Shown here: in pieces, positions 1 to 8,127 of the stretch
Numbering within the stretch: the first letter of the stretch is position 1
How the letters are laid out: each line of letters begins with the position of its first letter
From: Gammaproteobacteria bacterium
Lineage (GTDB): Bacteria > Pseudomonadota > Gammaproteobacteria > Steroidobacterales > Steroidobacteraceae
DNA length: 53,118 bases
Direction of reading: 5' to 3'
Assembly (NCBI GenBank): GCA_947455595.1
Contig: CANGOP010000019.1
Location: 1-53,118 of the forward strand
Translations under genes and position numbers: made by a program
Notes under the pieces: generated by a model
The model's input: only the letters and a program-made list of their open reading frames with translations
What the model was told of the DNA's origin: nothing
The model's database searches: none

Positions 1-126
1 CAACGCGACATTGCGTACTGGACGCGCTTAGTTTTTAACCCTTCGGTACTGGACGAGACGGCGCCATTTCCCGCCTCGATTCGCGCTATCGTGACGGCCT
101 CTTCCTTTTTGTCCGAGGGCACTTGA

Positions 127-1677
127 ATGGATCGTCGCGACTTTCTGACCACGATCGGCGCTGCCGGCGCCCTGGCTTCCACAGGACGCGCTTTGGCCGC
201 CAGCAAGAGCGGCTATGACCCGACCGAAAAGTCGGTCGCCGAGCTCTCGCAAGCCATGGCGTCAGGTCACACCAGCTCCCTGGCATTGGTGAAGGCCTAC
301 CGAGCGCGCATTGAACGTTTTGATCGCGGTGCCGACGGCCTCCATTCGATACTCGCGCTGAACCCCGACGCAGAGGCTGCGGCGGCGGCATTAGATGCGG
401 AACGCGCCGCGGGACACGTCCGCAGTCCCTTGCACGGCATCCCCATCGTGCTCAAGGACAACATCGAAACGAAGGATCCATTGCCCACCACAGCCGGATC
501 GCATGCCTTCGCGCGCTCCACACACGATCAGGATGCCGACCTGGTCGCACGGCTACGCGCAGCCGGTGTGGTGGTCTTGGGCAAAGCGAACTTGAGCGAG
601 TGGGCCAATTTTCGTTGCAACCAATCCTCTAGTGGTTGGAGCGGCGTCGGCGGACAAACTGGTAACGCGTACGATCGGCATCGCAACCCGTCTGGATCCA
701 GCTCCGGTTCAGGTGCATCGGCAGCTGCGAGTTTTTGCGCCGTGGCCGTCGGCTCGGAGACGGATGGATCCATCCTGTCGCCGGCCGCCAATAACGGACT
801 CGTCGGCTTGAAGCCCACCATCGGCATGGTGAGCGGTCGCGGCGTCGTCCCTCTCTCGCCACGGCAAGACACGGCCGGCCCCATGGGCCGTTGCGTGGCG
901 GATGTCGCTCTCCTGGCAGAGTTCATGTCCGATCGCCCCTTGATGAGCGATGGCTCTGCCTTCCACCTGAATGGCTTGTCGCTCGCCGGCGTACGCGTGG
1001 GCGTCATGCCGCTGGACGCCCATGCCCATCCCAAAACAGGGGCACTGCGCACACAGGCGCTGAATGCCTTGAAAGCGCAAGGCGCGGTGTTGGTGGATCT
1101 TAAGAATCCGGCTGGCTTCGAAACCATGGGCTTGCCGGAATGGGAAGCACTGCAGTTCGAATTCAAGGATGCCATCAACCGCTACCTGGCGGGTCTGGAT
1201 CCGGCGAAGGTGCCGTCTCGTACGCTCACCGATCTGATCGCGTTCAATCGTGCGCATGCCGACATCGAAATGCCCTTCTTCGGACAGGATATTTTCGAAC
1301 TCTCGGACGCCAAGGGACCGCTCACGGATCCGGCGTATCTGGAGGCCCGTGCGGTGCTGGATCGCTGCGCGGATCGCGAGGGCCTCGCGGCCCTCTTTGC
1401 CGCGCCTGTCGATGTGCTCTTCGCCACCGGGGGTGGCCCGGCAAGCTTGATCGACCACGTCTGGGGAGATCGTGGCGCCGGTGGTGGGGGCGCGCCGATT
1501 GCCTCCGCGGCGGCCATCGCCGGCTATCCGAGTCTCACCGTGCCCGGCGGCATCATCGAAGGCCTCCCGGTCGGCCTCACCCTCGTGGCCCCGCGCTTCA
1601 AGGACGGTCACTTGTTGCAGATCGGCGCCGCACTCGAGCGCTTGTTGCCGGCTCGCGTCCCCCCTCGCCTCGTTTGA
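127..1677 (+). CDS. exported amidase-signature family hydrolase
   Basis: Amidase-signature enzyme of 516 residues that hydrolyses an amide bond through a Ser-cisSer-Lys triad; the substrate cannot be told. The N-terminus (MDRRDFLTTIGAAGALAS) carries a twin-arginine RRDFL motif, a hydrophobic stretch and an A-x-A cleavage site, so export of a folded enzyme by Tat is likely. Lys110 lies in IVLKDNIE, the Gly/Ser-rich loop is at about 189-196 (cis-Ser near 192) and the probable nucleophile is Ser215 in GSETDGSI. The region after it (GLVGLKP) also matches the family. GAGGG about 10 bases upstream supports the ATG. A tricorn-like peptidase gene starts 23 bases downstream on the same strand, so the pair may be co-transcribed. 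Family assignment is firm; function on peptide, aryl or fatty amides is open. Confidence 0.93.
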   Translation: MDRRDFLTTIGAAGALASTGRALAASKSGYDPTEKSVAELSQAMASGHTSSLALVKAYRARIERFDRGADGLHSILALNPDAEAAAAALDAERAAGHVRSPLHGIPIVLKDNIETKDPLPTTAGSHAFARSTHDQDADLVARLRAAGVVVLGKANLSEWANFRCNQSSSGWSGVGGQTGNAYDRHRNPSGSSSGSGASAAASFCAVAVGSETDGSILSPAANNGLVGLKPTIGMVSGRGVVPLSPRQDTAGPMGRCVADVALLAEFMSDRPLMSDGSAFHLNGLSLAGVRVGVMPLDAHAHPKTGALRTQALNALKAQGAVLVDLKNPAGFETMGLPEWEALQFEFKDAINRYLAGLDPAKVPSRTLTDLIAFNRAHADIEMPFFGQDIFELSDAKGPLTDPAYLEARAVLDRCADREGLAALFAAPVDVLFATGGGPASLIDHVWGDRGAGGGGAPIASAAAIAGYPSLTVPGGIIEGLPVGLTLVAPRFKDGHLLQIGAALERLLPARVPPRLV

Positions 1678-1700
1678 TGCGGATCCTCTGGAGACCTCAC

Positions 1701-4700
1701 ATGATGAATCGACTCATACAGATCCTGGGTGGCTCGTTAGTAGCCGTCGCGGTCATCGCCAGTGCTCACGCCGCGGCGCCACTCGTGCTGTCGGATCCCG
1801 CGCTCAGCGCGAACCGCATCGCGTTTTCGCATGCCGGCCAGATCTGGACGGTTCCGCGGGAAGGCGGTCGCGCCACCCGCGTCGTCACCGGCCAGTCTGC
1901 GAACCGCCATCCGGTGTATTCACCGGATGGGCAGACCATCGCTTATGCCGGCACCTATGACGGCAATACCGACGTCTATGTGGTGCCCGCGAATGGCGGC
2001 GAACCGAAGCGCCTGACGTTCTATCCGGGCCCCGATGAGCCCTTGGGCTTCACCGCCGATGGACGCCAGATCCTGATGCGCTCGATGCGCGAAAGTGTGC
2101 GCGATCTCGCGCGCTTCTTTCTGCTGCCGGCGAGCGGCGGCCTGCCCACCACGCTCCCTCTGCCCTCGGGCGAAGATGCGGGCCTCGCCGCCGACGGACA
2201 GCATCTCGCGTACACGCCGTTCAACCAGTGGCAGCCTGCGTGGAAAAAGTACCGCGGTGGCCAGACCGCCCGCGTGTGGATCGCGGATCTGGCCACGTCC
2301 TCAGTGACGCACGTTCCGCGCGAGAATTCGAACGACCATCATCCGGTCTATGTCGGCAAGGATGTCTATTTCCTCTCCGATCGTGACGGCCCGACGACCC
2401 TCTATCGGTACGACGGCACAAACGTGCAGCGCGTGATCGATAACCCCAAGGGTCCGGATTTAACGGGTCTGAATGCAGGTCCCGGCGGCTTGGTCTACAC
2501 GCAGTTTGGTTCGCTGCATCTGTACGATCTTGCCACCCACACCGCGCATCGCGTCCCGGTCGAGATCCAAGCGGAGACGACGGAGACTCGCGCGCACTTT
2601 GAGAACGTCAAACCAAGCGACGTGCTGTCCGCCGCACTGTCGGCAAACGGCAAGCGCTTGTACGTTGAGACCCACGGCGAAGTGCTGTCGGTGCCGGCAG
2701 AAAAGGGCGATGTCCGCAATCTCACGCGCAGCCCAGGCGTTGCTGATCGCAGCCCGGCGCCGTCGCCAGATGGTCGCTCGGTCGCGTGGTTCTCGGATGA
2801 GTCCGGTGAGTACGCCTTGCACATCGGCACACCCGACGGCCAGTCGTCGGTGCGGCGCATCGCGCTCGGTGAACCCCCGTCCTACTTCTACAACCTCACC
2901 TGGTCACCGGACAGTCAGAAGCTCGCATATACGGACAAGCGCCTGAACCTGTGGCTGCTGGACCTCGCGCACCCGACCCCCGTCAAGGTCGACACCGACC
3001 GGTACGACAGTCCGCTCCACCAACTCTCACCCGCTTGGGCGCCCGACAGCCAAACGCTCGTCTACACGAAGCAATTGCCGAGCCACCTGCATGCAGCGTA
3101 CGCCTACACACTCGCGACGCGGCAGATCCATGCGCTGACAGATGGGGCCAGCGATGTGCGCTCGCCGAAGTTCGATCCGTCGGGCGCGCAGCTTTACTTC
3201 ATCGCCTCTACCGACGAGGGCGTCGGCGCCGGTTGGCTCGACATGAGCAGCCTCGGCCGTGCACGCTCAGCCGCCGTCTACGCGCAGGTGCTGAGTGCAC
3301 AAGGCGAGTCGCCGGTCGCACCGGAAAGTGATGAAGATGTGGATGCGAAGGCTGCGGATGCCAAAGCCGCCACGCCGGGCAAAGACGGGAAGGACGCCAA
3401 GGAGGCGAAAGCGGTCGCGCCCACGGTGCGCATCGACTACGACGGTATCGCCGATCGCATCGTGCGCCTGCCGTTGGCCGTGGCGAACTATCGCCGTCTC
3501 GCGGTCAGTGCCGAGGCGCTGTATGCCGTCTCGCTGCCCGTAGCGGTGTCCGACTCGGACTACCTGAGCGAGGCTGACGCTGATGTTGCCGATGTCGTGC
3601 GTTACGACCTCAAAACGCGCAAGAGCGCGCCGCACGTCTCCGGCATTGATGCCGCGAGCTTCCAGGTTTCCGCGGATGGTCATCACATGGCTTACGCCCA
3701 AGGCGGCAACTGGATCATCGCCGATGCCGACAAAGCACCGAAGCCCGGTGACGGCGCGCTCAAACTCAGTGAGGCGCAGGTCTGGGTCGATCCGCGCGCC
3801 GAATGGCGGCAGATCTATCACGAGACCTGGCGCATCGAGCGTGACTTCCTCTACGACCCGAAGGCGCATGGCCTGAACTTGGCCGAAGCAGAACGTGCTT
3901 ACGTGCCGTTCTTGGAAGGCCTCACGAGCCGCGCGGACTTGAATGCCTTGCTCGCGGAAATGACGGGCCATATCGGTGTGGGTCACACGTTCATTCGAGG
4001 CGGCCGCTCGCCGGTATCGAAGCCCGTCTCGGTCGGACTGTTGGGCGCTGACTACGCGGCCGTGGACGGTCACGTACAGATTCGCCGCACGCTGATCGGT
4101 GATCTCTGGAATCCGAGCGCCACCGCACCACTTTCGCAACCGGGTCAGGCGGTCAAGGCCGGCGAATTCCTGCTGGCGGTTGACGGACGTCCGATCGACG
4201 CAAGCCAAGACGTCTATGCGGCCTTCCAAGGTCTGGCCGGTCGCCAGGTGCGTCTCACCGTAGCCCCCAAGGCCGATGGGCAGCATGCTCGCCAGGTGAC
4301 GGTGGTGCCGAGCGCGGATGAATCGGCGTTGCGCCTCGCTGACTGGATGGAACGCAACCGGCGCACGGTCGATGCCCGCTCGGGTGGCAAGATCGCCTAC
4401 GTGTACTTGCCGGATACGGCCGCGGGCGGCTTCCCGCATTTCAACCGTTACTTCTACAGCCAAGTCGGCAAGGAAGGCGTGATTGTCGATGAGCGCTTCA
4501 ACCACGGCGGCGATATCGCCGACTTCATCGTTGACCAGTTGAAGAAGACACCGCAGATGATCAATCGCACACGCGAGGGCGAAGATACCGTAGAGCCGGC
4601 GCAGGCGATCTTTGGACCGAAGGTGATGATCATCAACGAGATGAGTGGTTCGGGCGGCGATGCGCTGCCATGGCTCTTCAAGAAGGCGAAATTAGGGCCA

Positions 4701-5012
4701 CTCGTCGGTACCCGCACGTGGGGCGGCCTCGTCGGCATCTCAGGTTATCCTCCGTTGATCGATGGCGGTTCGGTCACGGCACCGCGTTGGGCGATCTTCG
4801 GCACGAACGGTGGCTGGGAGGTTGAGAACATCGGTATCGCACCGACCATCGAAGTCGAGCAGGACCCCGCGCGCATGCGCGACGGTGGCGATCCGCAGTT
4901 GGAAGCGGCCATTGATGCCGCGCTGGCGGCACTGAAGACGACGCCACCGCTGCGTTTTGAGCATCCGCCGGCGCCAGACTTCAAGCCGGTCATTCCAACC
5001 TTCGAGCCGTAA
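1701..5012 (+). CDS. tricorn-like S41 family serine peptidase, exported
   Basis: Protein of 1103 residues resembling tricorn protease, which degrades oligopeptides. It starts with a Sec-type signal peptide ending near ASAHAAAP. About 700 residues of beta-propeller blades follow, with repeated SPDG/SADG motifs (WD40-like PD40 repeats), then the C1, PDZ-like and C2 (S41 protease) parts. His762 in GVGHTF and Ser984 in NEMSGSGGD match the catalytic His and Ser of tricorn by position and context. A charged Ala/Lys/Asp-rich linker at about residues 535-570 separates the propeller region from the rest. The open frame runs upstream into the amidase gene, but ATG 1701 gives the signal peptide and has GGAG before it. 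Archaeal tricorn is cytoplasmic; the signal peptide places this one in the periplasm or outside. Confidence 0.92.
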   Translation: MMNRLIQILGGSLVAVAVIASAHAAAPLVLSDPALSANRIAFSHAGQIWTVPREGGRATRVVTGQSANRHPVYSPDGQTIAYAGTYDGNTDVYVVPANGGEPKRLTFYPGPDEPLGFTADGRQILMRSMRESVRDLARFFLLPASGGLPTTLPLPSGEDAGLAADGQHLAYTPFNQWQPAWKKYRGGQTARVWIADLATSSVTHVPRENSNDHHPVYVGKDVYFLSDRDGPTTLYRYDGTNVQRVIDNPKGPDLTGLNAGPGGLVYTQFGSLHLYDLATHTAHRVPVEIQAETTETRAHFENVKPSDVLSAALSANGKRLYVETHGEVLSVPAEKGDVRNLTRSPGVADRSPAPSPDGRSVAWFSDESGEYALHIGTPDGQSSVRRIALGEPPSYFYNLTWSPDSQKLAYTDKRLNLWLLDLAHPTPVKVDTDRYDSPLHQLSPAWAPDSQTLVYTKQLPSHLHAAYAYTLATRQIHALTDGASDVRSPKFDPSGAQLYFIASTDEGVGAGWLDMSSLGRARSAAVYAQVLSAQGESPVAPESDEDVDAKAADAKAATPGKDGKDAKEAKAVAPTVRIDYDGIADRIVRLPLAVANYRRLAVSAEALYAVSLPVAVSDSDYLSEADADVADVVRYDLKTRKSAPHVSGIDAASFQVSADGHHMAYAQGGNWIIADADKAPKPGDGALKLSEAQVWVDPRAEWRQIYHETWRIERDFLYDPKAHGLNLAEAERAYVPFLEGLTSRADLNALLAEMTGHIGVGHTFIRGGRSPVSKPVSVGLLGADYAAVDGHVQIRRTLIGDLWNPSATAPLSQPGQAVKAGEFLLAVDGRPIDASQDVYAAFQGLAGRQVRLTVAPKADGQHARQVTVVPSADESALRLADWMERNRRTVDARSGGKIAYVYLPDTAAGGFPHFNRYFYSQVGKEGVIVDERFNHGGDIADFIVDQLKKTPQMINRTREGEDTVEPAQAIFGPKVMIINEMSGSGGDALPWLFKKAKLGPLVGTRTWGGLVGISGYPPLIDGGSVTAPRWAIFGTNGGWEVENIGIAPTIEVEQDPARMRDGGDPQLEAAIDAALAALKTTPPLRFEHPPAPDFKPVIPTFEP

Positions 5013-5022
5013 CAGCCTGTCA

Positions 5023-5054
5023 GCGGGGAGTTCGGCCACCAGCCGGCTCCCCGC
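5023..5054 (+). terminator. hairpin after the tricorn-like gene, possible terminator
   Basis: GCGGGGAG (5023-5030) pairs perfectly with CTCCCCGC (5047-5054), and CGGC/GCCG pair inside, beginning 11 bases after the stop codon. The stretch that follows is only pyrimidine-rich (CTCTTCTC), not a clean T run, so termination is likely but not certain. Apart from this and a short palindrome at 5161-5173, I see nothing in 5055-5198. Confidence 0.5.
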
Positions 5055-5198
5055 CTCTTCTCGATCGCACATGCGCGTGACGAGGCGCGGCACAATAGCC
5101 TTCGGCATCGCATCGACAGAGGCTTCGGGAATTTTATGAGAAAGGATTGAGGGCTGTGCGCTGCGGACCGCAGACGGCCGCCGAGGACGATGTGGAAG

Positions 5199-5274
5199 TG
5201 GAGCGGGAAACGAGGCTCGAACTCGCGACCTCAACCTTGGCAAGGTTGCGCTCTACCAACTGAGCTATTCCCGC
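5199..5274 (-). tRNA. tRNA-Gly (GCC), last of three tRNAs
   Basis: The reverse complement folds as a 76-base cloverleaf with encoded CCA. The acceptor stem is GCGGGAA/TTCCCGC, the D arm is GCTC...GAGC, the anticodon is GCC in a CTTGCCAAG loop, and the T arm contains GTTCGAGCC. The sequence is identical over all 76 bases to the copy at 5453-5528. Confidence 0.97.
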
Positions 5275-5370
5275 ACATCATCCGAAACATCAACGCAAGA
5301 CATCCACACACATCGCTCCGACCATCGTTCCGATCGGTTGACTGTTTGGCTCAGTCAGGATGGGAAGTCT

Positions 5371-5444
5371 TGGAGGCGTCGGCCGGAATCGAACCGGCGT
5401 ACACGGATTTGCAGTCCGCTGCGTGACCACTCCGCCACGACGCC
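5371..5444 (-). tRNA. tRNA-Cys (GCA)
   Basis: The reverse complement gives a 74-base cloverleaf with encoded CCA. The acceptor stem is GGCGTCG/CGACGCC, the anticodon is GCA in ACTGCAAAT, and the T loop is GGTTCGATTCC. It lies between two identical tRNA-Gly genes downstream of pgsA. E. coli has glyW-cysT-leuZ at the equivalent place. Confidence 0.97.
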
Positions 5445-5452
5445 GAAGAGCT

Positions 5453-5528
5453 TGGAGCGGGAAACGAGGCTCGAACTCGCGACCTCAACCTTGGCAAGGT
5501 TGCGCTCTACCAACTGAGCTATTCCCGC
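5453..5528 (-). tRNA. tRNA-Gly (GCC), first of three tRNAs
   Basis: 76-base cloverleaf with encoded CCA and GCC anticodon, identical to the copy at 5199-5274. It is the promoter-proximal member of the Gly-Cys-Gly cluster; its 5' end is about 17 bases downstream of the -10 hexamer at 5545-5550. Confidence 0.97.
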
Positions 5529-5544
5529 CCGCGACGAGCCCGAA

Positions 5545-5572
5545 ATTTTAAACAAAACCCCTTCAGAGTCAA
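5545..5572 (-). promoter_or_regulatory. sigma-70 promoter of the tRNA Gly-Cys-Gly cluster
   Basis: Read on the minus strand: TTGACT (5572-5567), a 16-base spacer, then TAAAAT (5550-5545), followed by a GC-rich stretch and the first tRNA at 5528. Both hexamers match consensus at five of six positions. It lies immediately after the pgsA stop codon, so the tRNAs need not depend on read-through from uvrC-pgsA. Confidence 0.75.
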
Positions 5573-5575
5573 GAC

Positions 5576-6151
5576 TCATTTCACACTTTCGTCACGTGAC
5601 ATGAGCTCCGGCCACGCCGCTTGCAGATACGCCACCATCGACCAAAGCGTGAGAACCGCCGCGATCGCCGTCAGAACGAGTCCCATCTTGTAGATCGGCA
5701 AGCCCAACAAGTCTTCTCTGAACAGCAGCATCGACAAGCCGACGATTTGCGCGATCGTCTTCACCTTGCCCAACGCGCTCACCGCCACCTTGTGCCGCGC
5801 GCCGATCCCGGCCATCCATTCGCGCAGCGCGGACACCGTGATCTCACGACAAATAATGACGGTGGCGGCCAATGTCACGTACCAGACCGGATTGCGGCTC
5901 ACGATCAGCACGAGCGCCACCGCCACGATCAACTTATCGGCCACCGGATCTAAAAACGCACCCAGGCGCGAGACCTGACCGAGACGACGCGCGACATAGC
6001 CATCGAAGGCATCGGTGATGCCGGCGACGGCAAAGAGCAGACCCGCCACGATATCCGCGCCCGCGTACGGCACCAGAAATGACGTCATGATGACCGGGAT
6101 CAACAGGATCCGCAGCGCGGTCAATAGATTGGGGATGGTGTACGGCGTCAC
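5576..6151 (-). CDS. pgsA: CDP-diacylglycerol--glycerol-3-phosphate 3-phosphatidyltransferase
   Basis: Makes phosphatidylglycerol-phosphate from CDP-diacylglycerol and glycerol-3-phosphate, the committed step to phosphatidylglycerol and cardiolipin in the inner membrane. The CDP-alcohol phosphatidyltransferase signature is intact at about residues 48-74 (DGYVARR ... GAFLDPVADK, with the DG..AR and G...D...D spacing). Several hydrophobic segments are visible and the length of 191 residues is normal. The start is GTG (MTPYTIPNLLT), two bases after the uvrC stop, so translation is probably coupled to uvrC. The uvrC-pgsA-tRNA order is conserved in gammaproteobacteria. Confidence 0.96.
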   Translation of the reverse strand: MTPYTIPNLLTALRILLIPVIMTSFLVPYAGADIVAGLLFAVAGITDAFDGYVARRLGQVSRLGAFLDPVADKLIVAVALVLIVSRNPVWYVTLAATVIICREITVSALREWMAGIGARHKVAVSALGKVKTIAQIVGLSMLLFREDLLGLPIYKMGLVLTAIAAVLTLWSMVAYLQAAWPELMSRDESVK

Positions 6152-6153
6152 GA

Positions 6154-8052
6154 CTACTGATCCGGATGCAGATGTTGATAGATCGCCTCGGCCACTCGCG
6201 GACCGATACCCGGAACCGCAGCCAGATCGCCGATACCTGCGCCGAGTATGCCTTGCAGCCCGCCAAAGCGCTTGAGGAGTTCCCGTCGGCGCGTCGGACC
6301 CAAGCCGGGCACCTCCTCCAAGACCGACGCCTGGCGGGCTTTGGAGCGCCGAGCGCGGTGGCCGGCAATGGCGAAGCGATGCGCCTCGTCCCGCACCCGT
6401 TGCACCACGTGCAACGCACGTGAGTCCGGCGCGAGAATGAGAGGGGTTTTCTCATTCGGTAGAAAAAGCCGCTCTTGGCCGGGACGCCGATCGGCACCCT
6501 TGGCAACCCCGACGACCCTCGGTACGCTCACCTGCAGCTCCTCAAGCACGCGAACCGCCTCTGCCAGTTGATTGAGGCCGCCGTCAATCAAGAGCACGTC
6601 CGGCACCTTCGCCTCACCCGCCTTCACCCGTTTGTAACGGCGCATCAGCGCCTCACGCATCGCCGCGTAGTCGTCACCTGGCGCGGCCGGTGAGAGATTG
6701 AAGCGTCGATAGTCGGCCTTGAGCGGGCCTTCAGGACCCAGCACCACACACGAGGCCACCGTCGCCTCGCCTTGGGTATGGCTGATGTCGAAGCATTCGA
6801 GGCGTTGCGGAGCCGTCACCATGCCCAGCGCCTGCCCGAGATCCGCCAACTGAATGCCAATCCCCGCCTCCGTCGCCAGACGCAGGCGTAAACCCTGATC
6901 GGCGTTGTCCGCCGTCATCTCTAACCAGCGCACCTTGATGCCGCGCGCCGGGACATGCAGCGTGACCTTGTGTCCGGCGCGCTCACCGAGCGCACTCGAG
7001 AGGAGCTCTGCGTCTTTGGGCTTGTGCGCCAGCACGATCTCTTCGGGAGCCTCGTGCACAAGGTAGTGCTGCACCAAAAACGCGTCGACCACCTCGTCCG
7101 CTTCCGCCAAGTGTGCGCGCGCGTAATACGTGGTCGTGCCCAAGCTGCGCCCGGCGCGCACGAACATCACGCCGATGGCGTGTAGCGTGGGCCCGGTGAC
7201 CACCGCCACCACATCGCAATCCACATCCGACGTTGCGCTCACAATTTGCGAGGCTTGTATGGACTTCAACGCCGCCAACTGGTCGCGCAACACCGCCGCT
7301 TTTTCAAACGCCAGTGTCTGCGCGGCCGCCTCCATCCGATCCCCGAGCCGCTTCGCCACCTCTTGATCGCGACCTTCGAGCACGCGGATCACGGACTGCA
7401 CGTCTTCGGCGTAGTCCTCTGGCGAGACGTGCCCCACACAGGGACCTGAACAGCGCTTGATCTGATATTGCAGACACGCGCGCGAGCGGTTCTCGAAATA
7501 GCTGTCTTCGCACTGGCGCAGACGAAACAGCTTCTGCAATTGCGAGAGCGTCTCGCGAACTGCCACCGAGTTCGGGTACGGCCCGAAGAAACGCCCGGGA
7601 CCGCGGCGACTGCCGCGATAGAAGCTCAGCCGCGGAAAGCGCTGCTGCGTGGTGATCTGGATGAACGGAAAGGTCTTGTCATCCTTTAGAAGGACGTTGT
7701 AGTGCGGCCGATGCTTCTTGATGAGGTTGCATTCGAGCAGCAGCGCCTCCGTTTCCGAATCCGTGACCGTGACTTCGATCCCGGCAATTTGCCGCACCAG
7801 CGCCACGACCTTGGGCTGAACGACATCGGCGCGAAAGTAGCTTGCGACCCGTGACCGCAGGTTGGCGGCTTTGCCCACGTAAATGATGCCGCCCTGCCGG
7901 TCGAGCATGCGATAGACGCCCGGTCGCGCCGGCAACGCCGCCACGTAGCTCTTCACATCGAAACTATCCGGCTCGCGCACCTCCAGCGTGAGCGCGCTCA
8001 CCGATTCCGGTACGGGCTCTCGGGTCTCAGACGATGCGGTCGTGGTTTCCAT
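6154..8052 (-). CDS. uvrC: UvrABC excinuclease subunit C
   Basis: Nicks DNA on both sides of a lesion in nucleotide excision repair after UvrA/UvrB loading. The protein has an N-terminal GIY-YIG nuclease domain (PGVYRM ... IIYVGKA), a central UVR UvrB-binding segment, the UvrC RNase H-like endonuclease domain (ECFDISHTQG, LLIDGG) and two C-terminal helix-hairpin-helix motifs (VPGLGPTRRR, VPGIGPRVAE). I chose the ATG at 8052 (632 residues). The frame extends to a TTG at 8100, but the extra residues are unlike the family, and a weak -10 (AACAAT) lies six bases before this ATG. Either start leaves about 30 or more residues ahead of the conserved FDVKSYV. First gene of the uvrC-pgsA unit, divergent from rluE. 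Confidence 0.95.
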   Translation of the reverse strand: METTTASSETREPVPESVSALTLEVREPDSFDVKSYVAALPARPGVYRMLDRQGGIIYVGKAANLRSRVASYFRADVVQPKVVALVRQIAGIEVTVTDSETEALLLECNLIKKHRPHYNVLLKDDKTFPFIQITTQQRFPRLSFYRGSRRGPGRFFGPYPNSVAVRETLSQLQKLFRLRQCEDSYFENRSRACLQYQIKRCSGPCVGHVSPEDYAEDVQSVIRVLEGRDQEVAKRLGDRMEAAAQTLAFEKAAVLRDQLAALKSIQASQIVSATSDVDCDVVAVVTGPTLHAIGVMFVRAGRSLGTTTYYARAHLAEADEVVDAFLVQHYLVHEAPEEIVLAHKPKDAELLSSALGERAGHKVTLHVPARGIKVRWLEMTADNADQGLRLRLATEAGIGIQLADLGQALGMVTAPQRLECFDISHTQGEATVASCVVLGPEGPLKADYRRFNLSPAAPGDDYAAMREALMRRYKRVKAGEAKVPDVLLIDGGLNQLAEAVRVLEELQVSVPRVVGVAKGADRRPGQERLFLPNEKTPLILAPDSRALHVVQRVRDEAHRFAIAGHRARRSKARQASVLEEVPGLGPTRRRELLKRFGGLQGILGAGIGDLAAVPGIGPRVAEAIYQHLHPDQ

Positions 8053-8127
8053 AGGGGGATTGTTGGTGTCGCGTGGCCGCGCTGCAAGTGCCGTCTGCAA
8101 GTCGCTGAACTGCGGTATCGTGGGTGC
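8053..8127. promoter_or_regulatory. divergent uvrC/rluE start region with start-proximal -10 hexamers
   Basis: Toward rluE, TATCGT (8116-8121) is followed by exactly six bases and the ATG at 8128. Toward uvrC, AACAAT (minus strand, 8064-8059) is followed by six bases and the ATG at 8052. Neither start has a recognisable Shine-Dalgarno sequence. With the usual -10 to +1 distance, transcription would begin at or beside the A of ATG, giving leaderless mRNAs. The rluE hexamer fits better than the uvrC one, which lacks the first T. Confidence 0.4.

Noticed and set aside
3267..4505. 412-residue frame antisense to the tricorn-like gene
   Set aside because: Arg/His/Ala-rich shadow of a high-GC gene with no recognisable domain; the plus strand encodes conserved protease motifs here.
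5161..5173. CTGCGGACCGCAG as terminator of the tRNA cluster
   Set aside because: Perfect dyad, but the loop is too tight for a full stem and no T run follows.
5199..5528. tRNA-Gly copies as attachment sites of an integrated element
   Set aside because: Only tRNA-Cys lies between them, and no integrase or foreign-looking gene is near.
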